64,000 nucleotides of DNA from Bacilli bacterium (lineage in GTDB: Bacteria; Bacillota_I; Bacilli_A; RF39; UBA660). A program made the translations under genes and the position numbers. The stretch is taken from positions 40,660 through 104,659 of the forward strand of contig JAEDJT010000001.1 of NCBI GenBank assembly GCA_016296185.1, read 5' to 3'. How positions within the stretch are numbered: the first letter of the stretch is position 1; every line of letters begins with the position of its first letter. Below the pieces are notes generated by a model. It had not been told where the DNA came from and did no database searches. It saw only the letters and a list, made by a program, of their open reading frames with translations. Below are positions 37,041-46,698 of the stretch, piece by piece.

Positions 37041-38370
37041 TTATTACATTATATATACTATCAATAACATTATTAACTATATCATTAATAACATTATCAT
37101 TATTTAAATCATATCCAAAATAATCTTTTTTACATAGTTTAATTAAATCATTACCTCTAATATTATCTCTATATAATTTATAAGCAATACATATATTAAT
37201 TGCATCATTATATTCATTATAATTATTAAATATCATTAATAAATCATTACTATAATTTTTATTTTTCTTAATATAATTTATATTAATATTATTTATATTA
37301 TTATGAATACCATCAACATAATCAAGAATACTTATATCATTTATAAATTTATAAAAAATACTTAATAAACCAATATATGCATTAAAATGAATATCTTGAT
37401 TATCATTATCTAATAAACTATCTAATATTATAAATTGATTTAAATAACCAATAATACAATCATTATTATTAATATCATAAGAATATTTATATAAACCTTT
37501 ACTAATATAATCTGTTAATCTTAATAAACTATCAATATCATTATTATAATTAACAAATATTTTTGGCATTAAATTTCTAGCTATTATTATTTCATCATCT
37601 TTATTATATTGAATACAATTATCAAATACATATAACAACTTATTTAATAAACTACTAGTATAATTAGATTCACAAGAAGTAATAATATTATATTTACTAA
37701 ATTGTTTATCCATAACAACTTTTTTATAATCTTTACTTAATATATTATTAATCTTATTAAAAACATTTTTATTATTAGACCAAGTATTAGTTAAGATATC
37801 AATAGTATTATAACTAACATTATCATTATAAAGAATTAAATCCTTATATCTCTTATAATTACATTCATGAGCATAAAACTCTTCATTTTTAACATATTCA
37901 ATTATTGTATTTATTAATTCGTTTTCATTATATTTATGACCTAATAACTTATTTTTAATCTTATCATTATATTTAATAATTTCAGTCATATCTTCATGAA
38001 CAACTTTTTTAATTCTATATATAGATTTAATATAATTAACTATATCTTTATTATCAGTTTCAGATAATACATCTTTTAACTTATATTTTTTAGTTAATAA
38101 ATGATTGGTATGATCTAATACATTATTATATCTATTAATTACATTATTAACTTTATTAAAAATAATACTATTACTTTTACTATTAAGAATTTTATAATTT
38201 AATCTAGTATAAGCTTCCATTTGAAATAAATTATCTTTAATAGTAAATAAAATATCATAAGCACTTATAAAATTACTGATAGATATAGGTTCAGTATTAC
38301 CTAATTGATCAATAATGATATTGTAATTATCTAAATTTTCTAAACTAATTTCATAATCTTTAACTTCCAT
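37033..38370 (-). CDS. Asn-rich helical protein, unknown function
   Basis: 445 aa from ATG 38370, chosen because AAGGA lies 8 bases upstream; an ATG nine bases earlier overlaps the SD. The product is rich in Asn, Ile, Lys and Tyr, predicted mostly helical, with no signal peptide, membrane span or motif I recognise. Base composition is even more AT-rich than its neighbours. An extended -10 promoter (TGTTATAAT) on the minus strand precedes it. It is convergent with uppP and downstream of mgtE in the same direction, but with its own promoter. Confidence 0.75.
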   Translation of the reverse strand: MEVKDYEISLENLDNYNIIIDQLGNTEPISISNFISAYDILFTIKDNLFQMEAYTRLNYKILNSKSNSIIFNKVNNVINRYNNVLDHTNHLLTKKYKLKDVLSETDNKDIVNYIKSIYRIKKVVHEDMTEIIKYNDKIKNKLLGHKYNENELINTIIEYVKNEEFYAHECNYKRYKDLILYNDNVSYNTIDILTNTWSNNKNVFNKINNILSKDYKKVVMDKQFSKYNIITSCESNYTSSLLNKLLYVFDNCIQYNKDDEIIIARNLMPKIFVNYNNDIDSLLRLTDYISKGLYKYSYDINNNDCIIGYLNQFIILDSLLDNDNQDIHFNAYIGLLSIFYKFINDISILDYVDGIHNNINNININYIKKNKNYSNDLLMIFNNYNEYNDAINICIAYKLYRDNIRGNDLIKLCKKDYFGYDLNNDNVINDIVNNVIDSIYNVIKK

Positions 38371-38429
38371 ATCTATCATCCTTATTATGTATTATAACAT
38401 AAAAAAATATCTAATAAAATTAGATATTC

Positions 38430-39767
38430 TTATAATCCTAATAATATAGATGCAATTTTAAAATAAACTAATAAACTACATGCATCAACAATTGTTGTAA
38501 TAAATGGACTAGCCATTACAGCAGGGTCGAAACCTAACTTTTTAGCAACCATAGGTAATGTACAACCAATTAATTTTGCAATTAATACAGTTACAGCCAA
38601 AGTACAACAAACAACAGCAGCAACTAATACAGAAGTTCTATCAATTAATAGGATTTTAACAAAATTACAAACTGCTAATGTAATAGAACATAAAATAGCA
38701 ACTCTTGATTCTTTCCACATAACTTTTAATATATCTTTAAATTCAATATCATTAAGTGATAGGGCACGAATAATAGAAACGCTAGCTTGACCACCAGCAT
38801 TACCACCAGTATCCATTAACATTGGAATAAATGCTGTTAATATAGTATAAGCTGATAATTGTTCTTCAAATCCAGCAATAATTCCACCAGTAAAAGTAGC
38901 ACTAATCATTAATAATAATAACCAAGGTATTCTAGCCTTAAAAGTTTCAAATACAGTAGTCTTATCATAAGATTTTTCAGTAGGAACGATGGCAGCCATC
39001 TTTTCCATATCTTCTGTTGCTTCTTCTTCTAAAATATCAATGATATCATCAACAGTGATAATACCAACTAATCTATCTTCAGAATCAACAACAGGTAGAG
39101 TTGAATAATTATAATCTTGGAATAGTTTAGCAACATCTTCTTGATCCATTAATGTATTAATAGAGTGTTCACAATCTTCCATTATGTCATCTATTAAAGT
39201 ATCAGGATCGTTAACCAATAAATTTTTAATAGAAACCCAACCTAATAACTTACGACTGTTATCTGTAACAAAACAGCTATCATAAGAAACGAAATCTTCT
39301 TTTTGTTTTCTAATTCTATCTAAAGATTCTTGAATAGTTAAACCTTTTTTTAAATGAATATATTCGATTGCCATTAATGAACCAGCACTATTATCTGGAT
39401 ATCTTAATAACTTATTAATATCATTTCTTGTTTCTTTATCAACACTAGATAATAATGAAGTAACCATTATTGCAGGCATTTCTTCAAATAAGTCCGCAGC
39501 ATCATCTGTAAACATATCTTCAATGATAGTAGCAGCTTCTTTTTTATTTAATCGACTAATTAATTCTTGTTGAATATCTTGTTCTAAATTAACAAAAACA
39601 TCAGTAGCCATTTCTTTAGGTAATAATCTAAAAACTTTAATAATGTCATCATTATCAAGTTCTTGTAGAAGGGTGGCAATATCATACTCATTCATATCAA
39701 TTAGATTTTTTTTGATTTCAGCGAATTTCTTCTCGTTGATTAATTCAATAAAATTTTCAGTATTCAT
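38430..39767 (-). CDS. mgtE: Magnesium transporter MgtE
   Basis: 445 aa, full length. A helical MgtE N-domain (about 1-125) is followed by a CBS pair (about 130-250, with RYPDNSAGSLMA and a TVDDIIDILEEE helix) that senses Mg. Five membrane segments (about 275-445) include the pore motif PMLMDTGGNAGGQAS. The leader is short, with a probable minus-strand extended -10 (TGGTATAAG) near 39811-39803 and SD GGGAGTGA. There is therefore no room for an M-box riboswitch. Mg homeostasis role from the family. Confidence 0.95.
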   Translation of the reverse strand: MNTENFIELINEKKFAEIKKNLIDMNEYDIATLLQELDNDDIIKVFRLLPKEMATDVFVNLEQDIQQELISRLNKKEAATIIEDMFTDDAADLFEEMPAIMVTSLLSSVDKETRNDINKLLRYPDNSAGSLMAIEYIHLKKGLTIQESLDRIRKQKEDFVSYDSCFVTDNSRKLLGWVSIKNLLVNDPDTLIDDIMEDCEHSINTLMDQEDVAKLFQDYNYSTLPVVDSEDRLVGIITVDDIIDILEEEATEDMEKMAAIVPTEKSYDKTTVFETFKARIPWLLLLMISATFTGGIIAGFEEQLSAYTILTAFIPMLMDTGGNAGGQASVSIIRALSLNDIEFKDILKVMWKESRVAILCSITLAVCNFVKILLIDRTSVLVAAVVCCTLAVTVLIAKLIGCTLPMVAKKLGFDPAVMASPFITTIVDACSLLVYFKIASILLGL

Positions 39768-39883
39768 AATATCACTCCCAACTAAATTTTAAATGCTATA
39801 TACTTATACCATAATTATATGCATTTGTAAAATTCCCTTATTATTATAATTAAATTATAACATAACAAAAAGGTGAATTAAAA
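39768..39883. other. mgtE leader and upstream region of the decayed gene
   Basis: Contains the mgtE leader on the minus strand and, on the plus strand, TATAAT at 39845-39850 and SD AGGTGA at 39871-39876. These belonged to the small decayed gene that follows. Confidence 0.5.
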
Positions 39884-40190
39884 ATAAAAACAACTGATAT
39901 CAAGAAAGTAACTGCATATGAGTTTTCTTCATTATCGAAAGAAAAAATAGATAGAATTATTATCGAAAGAATAGCACTAGAAAATTATAATGGTAATAGA
40001 GTAATATATGATGCTTTTGATAAAACACCTTATGAAGAAAGATGGGAGTATTAAAAAAACAAGAGCATTAGATATTTGGTCAAAACTAAAAGAAGAAGAT
40101 AAAGAAAAATATAGATAATAAGTAATTGAACAATATAGAAAAGCAGCAATGTACTATGATTATGATAGTAAAAATTATGAAATTGGTTAA
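39884..40190 (+). pseudogene. Decayed small gene (start lost, frameshift, internal stops)
   Basis: SD AGGTGA at 39871-39876 is followed at ideal spacing by ATA (39884) instead of ATG. The frame then reads about 56 codons (KTTDIKKVTAYEFSS..., ending EERWEY) to TAA at 40052. Continuity resumes in another frame from 40059 (KTRALDIWSKLKEEDKEKYR), meets TAATAA, and continues in that same frame with VIEQYRKAAMYYDYD to TAA at 40188. The composition of all three pieces is protein-like. I read it as one former gene of about 100 codons. The family is not recognised. Separate tiny genes are a less likely alternative. Confidence 0.6.
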
Positions 40191-40224
40191 TCAGTTGAAG
40201 ATAATGTATATTTTTTTAACTTGT

Positions 40225-40253
40225 TTGACTTTTTAACACTAAAGAACTAAAAT
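40225..40253 (+). promoter_or_regulatory. Promoter of the PIG-L/YfhO operon
   Basis: -35 TTGACT at 40225-40230, a 17-base spacer, and -10 TAAAAT at 40248-40253; SD AGAAAGG is about 8 bases before ATG 40293. Confidence 0.65.
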
Positions 40254-40292
40254 ATATATTGGATTTAAAGGTCAACTAGAAAGGCAATTGTT

Positions 40293-41042
40293 ATGAAAAA
40301 AATTATTAATAATATATTTAATTTTATAAAATCAAATATTATACCAATACTAATTGTTATAGTAATTTTAACAATATTAATTATTACAACTTTAATACAT
40401 TTTTTAGCTCCGTATAAAGCAAATAAAGATTTTTCTAAAATAAATTTAGATGGTTATAATAAATTAATGATAGTAGCTCATCCAGATGATGAAACGTTAT
40501 GGGGGGGAGCACACTTACTAGAAGATAATTATTTAGTAGTATGTATTACATGTGGTGGAGATAAAGTAAGAGTTAACGAATTTAAAAACGTTATGAATGC
40601 TACAAACGATAAATACATAATGCTTAATTATCCAGATAAAACAAATGGTGAAAGAGATAACTGGAATACCGTATATGATGATATTACAAAAGATTTAAAT
40701 GATATTATCGAATTAAAAGAATGGGATACAATAGTAACTCATAATCCTCAAGGAGAATATGGTCACGTTCATCATAAAATGACTAATGCTATTGTTACTT
40801 CATTAATGGAACAAAAAGATAATACAGATAAACTATATTATTTTGGTAGATATCATAGTAAGAAAAAAGTTAGTGAATTCTATAATGAAATGTCACCAAT
40901 ACAAGATAAATATCTAAAAGATAAAAAAGATATATTAGGATTATATGTAAGCCAATCATTCATTCAAACTATGTTTGATCATATGTATGGTTATGAAGAT
41001 TGGGAAAACTATGATTCATGGAAAGGAAGTGACCTATCATGA
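40293..41042 (+). CDS. Membrane-anchored PIG-L/LmbE-family deacetylase
   Basis: 249 aa with an N-terminal transmembrane anchor (about 14-40), placing the catalytic domain outside. The zinc-binding A-H-P-D-D-E motif is at residues 62-67, and the third zinc ligand region is GHVHH (His158, His160, His161). Family enzymes remove N-acetyl groups from GlcNAc-containing substrates. It overlaps the YfhO gene by 4 bases (ATGA), so the two products probably modify the same surface glycopolymer (inference). It is the only gene here ending in TGA, and an in-frame TAA follows immediately. Confidence 0.9.
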   Translation: MKKIINNIFNFIKSNIIPILIVIVILTILIITTLIHFLAPYKANKDFSKINLDGYNKLMIVAHPDDETLWGGAHLLEDNYLVVCITCGGDKVRVNEFKNVMNATNDKYIMLNYPDKTNGERDNWNTVYDDITKDLNDIIELKEWDTIVTHNPQGEYGHVHHKMTNAIVTSLMEQKDNTDKLYYFGRYHSKKKVSEFYNEMSPIQDKYLKDKKDILGLYVSQSFIQTMFDHMYGYEDWENYDSWKGSDLS

Positions 41043-43552
41043 TAAAGAACTTTAAAAAAAGAGATATAGCTTACTTATGGATTATCGTAATATCATTCTT
41101 ATTAGTTGTATTATTAACAGCTAATACAATGTATAAATTCGGGTCACAATTAGATTGGTATGCACAACATGTAGCTATAGCAGATTATTTTAGAACATTA
41201 TTCTATAGTACTAAAGAATTAATACCAGACTTTGCTGCAAACATAGGTAGTGGACAAAACATATATAACTTTTCATATTATGGTTTCTTAAGTCCAATTA
41301 TGTTAATATCTTATCTATTACCTAAAGTACCAATGGACTTATACATAATGGTATCAACATGTATAGCTGTAGAAATATCAGCAGTATTATTATATATATT
41401 TATAAGAAATAAAAATTATAGTAGTGAAGCATCATTAATAGGAACAATAAGTTTTATATTATCAGCTCCAATAATGTTACATTCACATAGACATATAATG
41501 TTTATAACATACTTACCATTTGTAATTTTAGGATTATTTGGTGTAGATAAAAAACTAGAAAAAAATAAAGGATGGTTATTATCACTATCAGTATTCTTAA
41601 TGATAATGACTAATTATTATTATAGTATTGGTGGAATCATGTGCTTAGTTGCATATGGTGTATACAAATACTTAAGTAGTGTTAAAAAAGTTACATTTAT
41701 AAATTTTATTAAAACAGGATTTAATTTCTGTTTACCAATCCTATTAGGAGTAATATCAGCATCTATAATTATAATTCCAACATTTGCAACATTACTTTAT
41801 AACAGAGCAGAATCTAATATTACAATAACTATATTAGATTTAATAAAACCTAATATTTATACAGAATATTTAATGAATGACGGATATGGATTAGGTTTAA
41901 CAGCATTATCATTATTCGCTTTAGCAAACTTTATTAATAAGAAAAAAGAAAGAATATATTTAGGAGTATTATTATCACTATTTATAGTATTCCCAGTATT
42001 TAATTACATACTAAATGGAACAATGTATATTGATTCAAAATCATTAATACCATTCTTACCATTATATTGTATATTAATATCTGATCTTATTGATACAGCT
42101 ATAAATAAAAAATTAAATTATAAAGTATTAGTACCATCATGTATAGTATTCTTATTATTAGTATTCTTACACAATGATAGATCTAATATAATTATTACTG
42201 AAATAGGTGTTATTGCATTATGTGGATATCTATATAATAAATTCAATAAAAAATATATTATTACAATACCATTTATAATAATGTGTTTTATTTCAGGATT
42301 ATGTGTAAGTAAAGACGATACATTAGTATTAAAATTTAATGCAGATAATAATGAAAGTGAAGTTGGAACATTAGTAAATAAAATTACTGATGAAGACAAA
42401 ACATTCTATAGAATAGCTAATAATTTTGAAGTATCAGAAACAACAAATATGATATATGGAAATATTGATTATTATAATTCAACAATATATTCATCTATTT
42501 CAAATCAAGAATATAATAAATTCTATTATGACGTATTAAATAATAACATTCCTTCACGTAATAGAGCATTAACTGTTACAAATAGTAATATAATGTCATT
42601 GATGTTAATGAATAATAAATATATAATATCTCGTAATAAACCATTACAAGGATATGAATTAATTGAAACAGATAATGATGGAATGAATATTTATAAAAGC
42701 GAAAATACATTACCATTAGGATTTGCTACTTCAAACGTAATGAGTTACTCAGACTTTGATAAATTATCTAATCCAGTAAGACAAGAAGCATTATTAAATG
42801 TTATTGTAGCAGATACAGTATCAAATAATAAATTTGCATCTTCAGTTAAAAAAATTGAACTTGATTGGGACGAAATACTTCACAATACCAACTATATAAA
42901 AGAAGATGGTAATTATATTATTAAAACTGATGATCAAATAAAAGTAACTTACGAATTACCTGAAGAATATAGAAATAAAATATTATTTATAAGATTCGAT
43001 ATGATTGAAGGACAATCATGTTCACAAGGTGATTTAATTATTAGAATTAATAACGTTAAGAATAAATTAACATGTTCATCATGGAAATATTACAATGATA
43101 ACGAAGTATTTGATTTCGTATTAGCAGACAAAGAACAATCAAAATTAACAATAACATTTCAAGAAGGAACATTTAATATCGGAAACTTTAAAACATACGT
43201 TTTAGATTATGCAACTATTGAAAATGTTAATAAGAATGTTGATGCTTTAAATGTTGATAAAGAAAAAACAAAAGGTGACAATATTGTTGGTGATATTGAT
43301 GTTACTGAAAACGGATACTTTATGTTAACAATGCCTTATGATAATGGATTCAATATCAAAGTAGACGGAAACAAAGTAGAATATGAAAAAGTTGATGAAA
43401 CATACATTGGATTTAAAATAGAAAAAGGTCATCACGATATTGAAATAGAATATAAAGCACCATATAAAGATATATCATTATTAATATCAATAATAGGTAT
43501 TTTATCATTTGGTATAGTAACAATATTAGAAGCAAAAAGAAAGATTAATTAA
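41039..43552 (+). CDS. YfhO-family polytopic membrane protein (GT-C type glycosyltransferase)
   Basis: 837 aa. About a dozen membrane segments lie within residues 1-410, followed by a large extracellular domain (about 430-800) and one final span (about 805-828). The early loop 'S-Q-L-D-W-Y-A-Q-H' and 'NIYNFSYYGFLSP' match the YfhO family, in which members add sugars to lipoteichoic acid or related polymers from lipid-linked donors. It is translationally coupled to the PIG-L deacetylase. UppP, IspH and GalE in the window serve the same kind of pathway (precursor carrier and sugar supply). Exact donor and acceptor unknown. Confidence 0.85.
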   Translation: MIKNFKKRDIAYLWIIVISFLLVVLLTANTMYKFGSQLDWYAQHVAIADYFRTLFYSTKELIPDFAANIGSGQNIYNFSYYGFLSPIMLISYLLPKVPMDLYIMVSTCIAVEISAVLLYIFIRNKNYSSEASLIGTISFILSAPIMLHSHRHIMFITYLPFVILGLFGVDKKLEKNKGWLLSLSVFLMIMTNYYYSIGGIMCLVAYGVYKYLSSVKKVTFINFIKTGFNFCLPILLGVISASIIIIPTFATLLYNRAESNITITILDLIKPNIYTEYLMNDGYGLGLTALSLFALANFINKKKERIYLGVLLSLFIVFPVFNYILNGTMYIDSKSLIPFLPLYCILISDLIDTAINKKLNYKVLVPSCIVFLLLVFLHNDRSNIIITEIGVIALCGYLYNKFNKKYIITIPFIIMCFISGLCVSKDDTLVLKFNADNNESEVGTLVNKITDEDKTFYRIANNFEVSETTNMIYGNIDYYNSTIYSSISNQEYNKFYYDVLNNNIPSRNRALTVTNSNIMSLMLMNNKYIISRNKPLQGYELIETDNDGMNIYKSENTLPLGFATSNVMSYSDFDKLSNPVRQEALLNVIVADTVSNNKFASSVKKIELDWDEILHNTNYIKEDGNYIIKTDDQIKVTYELPEEYRNKILFIRFDMIEGQSCSQGDLIIRINNVKNKLTCSSWKYYNDNEVFDFVLADKEQSKLTITFQEGTFNIGNFKTYVLDYATIENVNKNVDALNVDKEKTKGDNIVGDIDVTENGYFMLTMPYDNGFNIKVDGNKVEYEKVDETYIGFKIEKGHHDIEIEYKAPYKDISLLISIIGILSFGIVTILEAKRKIN

Positions 43553-43565
43553 TCTTTCTTTTTTT
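43534..43565 (+). terminator. Strong intrinsic terminator after yfhO-like gene
   Basis: AAAAAGAAAGATT, loop AATT, AATCTTTCTTTTT: a perfect palindrome overlapping the stop codon. Confidence 0.85.
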
Positions 43566-43598
43566 ACGTAAAGTATTCACATAATATATACATATATT

Positions 43599-43611
43599 TA
43601 CATAATATGTA
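43599..43611. promoter_or_regulatory. Palindrome upstream of the HAD operon
   Basis: TACATA-A-TATGTA lies in the AT-rich leader about 33 bases before the GTG start. It could be an operator or simply part of the promoter. Confidence 0.35.
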
Positions 43612-43643
43612 ATAATAAATATGTAGACGTGGAGTGATATTCT

Positions 43644-44471
43644 GTGAATAAATATAAAATTATATTCGTAGATATAGATGATACATTAAATCCATCTAAT
43701 GGAAAAGTATCAGATTATACAAAAGAAGTAATGAAAAAAATTAAAGATAAAGGAATTAAAATAGTAGTAAATACAGGAAGAAGTGCACAATATGCAGTTG
43801 CTAAATCAAAGGAAGCTGGTTTAAGTAACATAATAATAAGTTCAAATGGGTCAGAAATTTATAACTACGAAGAAGACAAAATAATATATAGTAATCCAAT
43901 TCCAAATAATGAAATAAAAGATATTTATAATTACTGTCAAAGTTTAAATATTACATTGATTCTTAATACTATTAAAAATAGATATATAAATAAATTAGAT
44001 TATAACTATAATAGTGAACCAGTAGAATACTTTGAAGATATAGATAAACTACTGGAAGAAACTCAAGTTAACCAAATGATTATACTAAGTGATAACTATG
44101 ATCGTATGTTAGTAATACCTAACTTATTTAAAGAAAAGTTTCCTAAATTAAAAGTAGTTCATTCTTCAATTGCATTAATAGAACAAACAAGAATTAAAAA
44201 TAAAGAATACTATCATGATTTAGCTTATGGTAATGTTGCAAAAAGTACAGGTATTGTAGAATTATTAGATTATTTTAATATCGAGCCAGAAGAAGCTATT
44301 GCAATTGGAAATGGATATGATGATATTTGTATGATGGATGTTGTTAAGACTGGTATTGCAGTAGAAAATGCTAATGATCAATTAAAAGAAGTTGCAGATA
44401 TAGTAACCGAATCATCTGCAAATGATGGAGTAGCTAAAATATTAAGTAAATTAATATTAGAGGAGAATTAA
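43644..44471 (+). CDS. Cof-type HAD-IIB family phosphatase
   Basis: 275 aa, soluble. Starts at GTG 43644 with SD GGAGTGA. The HAD motif I is DIDDT with Asp10 and Asp12, motif II lies in VNTGRS, SSNGSEI follows, and motif IV is in AIGNGYDDICMM. A C2-type cap sits between. Family members hydrolyse sugar phosphates, flavin or nucleotide phosphates; the substrate cannot be told. First gene of a four-gene operon; the next gene begins 1 base after its stop codon. Confidence 0.88.
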   Translation: MNKYKIIFVDIDDTLNPSNGKVSDYTKEVMKKIKDKGIKIVVNTGRSAQYAVAKSKEAGLSNIIISSNGSEIYNYEEDKIIYSNPIPNNEIKDIYNYCQSLNITLILNTIKNRYINKLDYNYNSEPVEYFEDIDKLLEETQVNQMIILSDNYDRMLVIPNLFKEKFPKLKVVHSSIALIEQTRIKNKEYYHDLAYGNVAKSTGIVELLDYFNIEPEEAIAIGNGYDDICMMDVVKTGIAVENANDQLKEVADIVTESSANDGVAKILSKLILEEN

Positions 44472-44472
44472 T

Positions 44473-45000
44473 ATGGAAAAGAAACAAAAAGTAGATGTAA
44501 CAGTAGGTCTAGTACTATTATTTATATCTATAGTAATGCTAGTATTACCATTATTTAATGTATCTAATTTAAATATAATAATGCCAGTAGTATTTGGTTT
44601 ATATTCAATTGTAAACATAATACAATACTTACTAACAAAAGAAAGTAAAGATAAAGAAGGAATGTATACAACATTTGCATCACTAGTAGCAATGTTAGAA
44701 TCAATTATCTTTAATATGAATGAAAATTATAAATTAACAGCATTAGTACTAATGACATGGATAACATTTATGTCATTAATAAAACTAAAAAAAGCAGATT
44801 ATTACCACGATAAAAACGATAGAATGTGGAAAATACGTTCATTAACATTAGTATTGTTCATATTATCAGGATTATTAACAAGTGTAAATTTATTCTATGA
44901 TAATGAAATAAGATTAATAATTATAGGGTATTTTTTCTTTATTCATGCTATACTAGAAATAATAGATCCAATAATAAAAACATTAATAAAACATAGTTAG
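44473..45000 (+). CDS. Small polytopic membrane protein, unknown function
   Basis: 175 aa with five or six hydrophobic segments (about 9-29, 33-52, 64-80, 87-104, 123-141, 145-165) and short charged loops. The overall layout recalls the HdeD/DUF308 type, but no diagnostic motif is visible. SD AGAGGAG overlaps the end of the HAD gene, so the two are coupled. Confidence 0.75.
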   Translation: MEKKQKVDVTVGLVLLFISIVMLVLPLFNVSNLNIIMPVVFGLYSIVNIIQYLLTKESKDKEGMYTTFASLVAMLESIIFNMNENYKLTALVLMTWITFMSLIKLKKADYYHDKNDRMWKIRSLTLVLFILSGLLTSVNLFYDNEIRLIIIGYFFFIHAILEIIDPIIKTLIKHS

Positions 45001-45010
45001 GAGAATGTTT

Positions 45011-45769
45011 ATGAGTTCAATAAATAATATTGCTTTAAATAACTTACAAGACTATAAACAATATATAAGTCTAATGAGAAGAAAAGCATTAAGCAGAGCA
45101 GAAAACAATAAAGATTATCAAGAAGTAAACAGTTTATATAGATTAATTAAGATATCTGACTTTATGTTATGCACTATTGAACAATTTTCTCTTGAAGAAT
45201 TAGAAGATTTATGTAAAATATATCTAGTTGCTGATATAGCTCATGTTCCTTCTACTAAAAATGGTAAAACAGTAGAAGAAGTAGAAAAAGATAGAAGAAT
45301 ATTTAGAAATCTTTTAGAACAAACAGAAAATCATCTTCATTCATTCTATGGATTAGAAATAAAAAATGTTTCACCATCAGATATGATTATGAGACATAAA
45401 TTACATTTAACAAGATTAAGTATATCTTTAGAACAATGTGTAATTAAGATAAATAAATATATAGAATTCTATAATGAGAAAGCAGTACAAAAAAATAATT
45501 TTAGATTAACAACAATCAAATGTGATTATGAATTACTAGTTCAAGTTATTGTTAAACTATCAAATTGTATAAAAGAATTAGAAGAAAAATTAGATGGTAT
45601 CAATAAACCAGATGTTACTGAAATAGATGAAGTTGAACATCAAATTAAAGTTATATCAGATTTCTTAACAGAAATAATGGATATAATGAAAATAGAAGAT
45701 ATAAATGTATTAATAACAGAAACTAGTCAAGTTGATTTAAAAGTAGAACAATTCAAAAACACAATATAG
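45011..45769 (+). CDS. Helical cytoplasmic protein, unknown function
   Basis: 252 aa from ATG 45011. AGGAG at 44999-45003 is 7 bases upstream of it but only 1 base from the earlier ATG 45005. The product is almost all helical with leucine/isoleucine heptads, a likely coiled coil in the last 100 residues, and no signal or membrane segment. Third gene of the HAD operon. Family not recognised. Confidence 0.75.
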   Translation: MSSINNIALNNLQDYKQYISLMRRKALSRAENNKDYQEVNSLYRLIKISDFMLCTIEQFSLEELEDLCKIYLVADIAHVPSTKNGKTVEEVEKDRRIFRNLLEQTENHLHSFYGLEIKNVSPSDMIMRHKLHLTRLSISLEQCVIKINKYIEFYNEKAVQKNNFRLTTIKCDYELLVQVIVKLSNCIKELEEKLDGINKPDVTEIDEVEHQIKVISDFLTEIMDIMKIEDINVLITETSQVDLKVEQFKNTI

Positions 45770-45782
45770 AATAGGTGATACT

Positions 45783-46655
45783 ATGAAAGTAGTAAAAGAT
45801 TTTTACGAATATCAAATCTTAGATATGTCAGAAGGCATGAAACTTGAAAGTTGGAATGGTAAAGAATTATTAAGACCAGATCCACAAATAATATGGGAAA
45901 ATAAAGAACATCCTGATTATTGGAATAAAGTAGATGCAGTATATCATAGAAGTAATAAAGGCGGAGGTAATTGGGAAATTATTAATAATAGATTACCTGA
46001 AAGTTGGCAAGTACATTATCAAGATTTAACATTCAATATAAAATTAATGGGATTTAAACATACAGGTTTATTTCCAGAACAAGCATATAATTGGAATTTA
46101 ATTAGAGAAAAAATAAAAAAAGCTAATAGACCAGTTAAAGTATTAAATCTATTTGCTTACACTGGAGCCGCATCAGTAGCAGCCTTATCAGCAGGAGCAG
46201 AAGTTGTTCATGTAGATTCATCAAGAGGAATGGTTGACTGGGCAAAAGAAAATGTAAAATCTAGTGGATTAGAAGATAGACCAATAAGATTCTTAGTAGA
46301 TGATGTATTAAAATTTGTTGAAAGAGAAATAAGAAGAGGAAATAAATACGATATAATTCTTATGGACCCACCATCATTTGGAAGAGGATCTAACGGAGAA
46401 GTATGGGATATTGAAAAAAATTTATATAATTTAGTACAAAGATGTACAGAAATATTATCAGATGATCCAATATTATTCTTAATTAATTCATATACAACAG
46501 GATTATCAATGACAGTATTAGAAAATGTATTATTATTAACAGTTAATAAAAAAGTAAATGGTATTATTTCTAGTGATGAAATTGGATTACCAATGAAAGA
46601 TAGTGAAATGATATTACCTTGTGGAATTTATGCAAGATGGGAAAAAGAACAATAA
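45783..46655 (+). CDS. Class I SAM-dependent methyltransferase, RlmI/RlmK-like (rRNA methyltransferase type)
   Basis: 290 aa. The SAM-binding motif I LNLFAYTGAAS is at about 121-131 with acidic VHVDSS after it. The catalytic-pocket motif DPPSFGRG starts at Asp195. This layout matches the C-terminal catalytic domain of large-subunit 23S rRNA methyltransferases of the RlmI/RlmKL group. An N-terminal PUA or THUMP domain is absent; the first about 80 residues are a different short domain. Last gene of the HAD operon. Substrate inferred from family. Confidence 0.85.
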   Translation: MKVVKDFYEYQILDMSEGMKLESWNGKELLRPDPQIIWENKEHPDYWNKVDAVYHRSNKGGGNWEIINNRLPESWQVHYQDLTFNIKLMGFKHTGLFPEQAYNWNLIREKIKKANRPVKVLNLFAYTGAASVAALSAGAEVVHVDSSRGMVDWAKENVKSSGLEDRPIRFLVDDVLKFVEREIRRGNKYDIILMDPPSFGRGSNGEVWDIEKNLYNLVQRCTEILSDDPILFLINSYTTGLSMTVLENVLLLTVNKKVNGIISSDEIGLPMKDSEMILPCGIYARWEKEQ

Positions 46656-46670
46656 AATGTTCTTTTTTTT
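46642..46670 (+). terminator. Intrinsic terminator of the HAD operon
   Basis: AAAAAGAACA, loop ATAAAA, TGTTCTTTTT. Overlaps the stop codon. Confidence 0.8.
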
Positions 46671-46671
46671 G

Positions 46672-46693
46672 TGTTATAATTAATAATAGGTGA
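46672..46693 (+). promoter_or_regulatory. Extended -10 promoter and SD of the PP2C gene
   Basis: TGT-TATAAT at 46672-46680, then SD AGGTGA at 46688-46693, five bases before ATG 46699. Confidence 0.65.
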
Positions 46694-46698
46694 ATAAT

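Noticed and set aside
39768..39850. Possible M-box Mg riboswitch upstream of mgtE
   Set aside because: A plausible -10 lies about 40 bases from the start codon, leaving a leader far too short for an M-box, and no conserved stems are visible.
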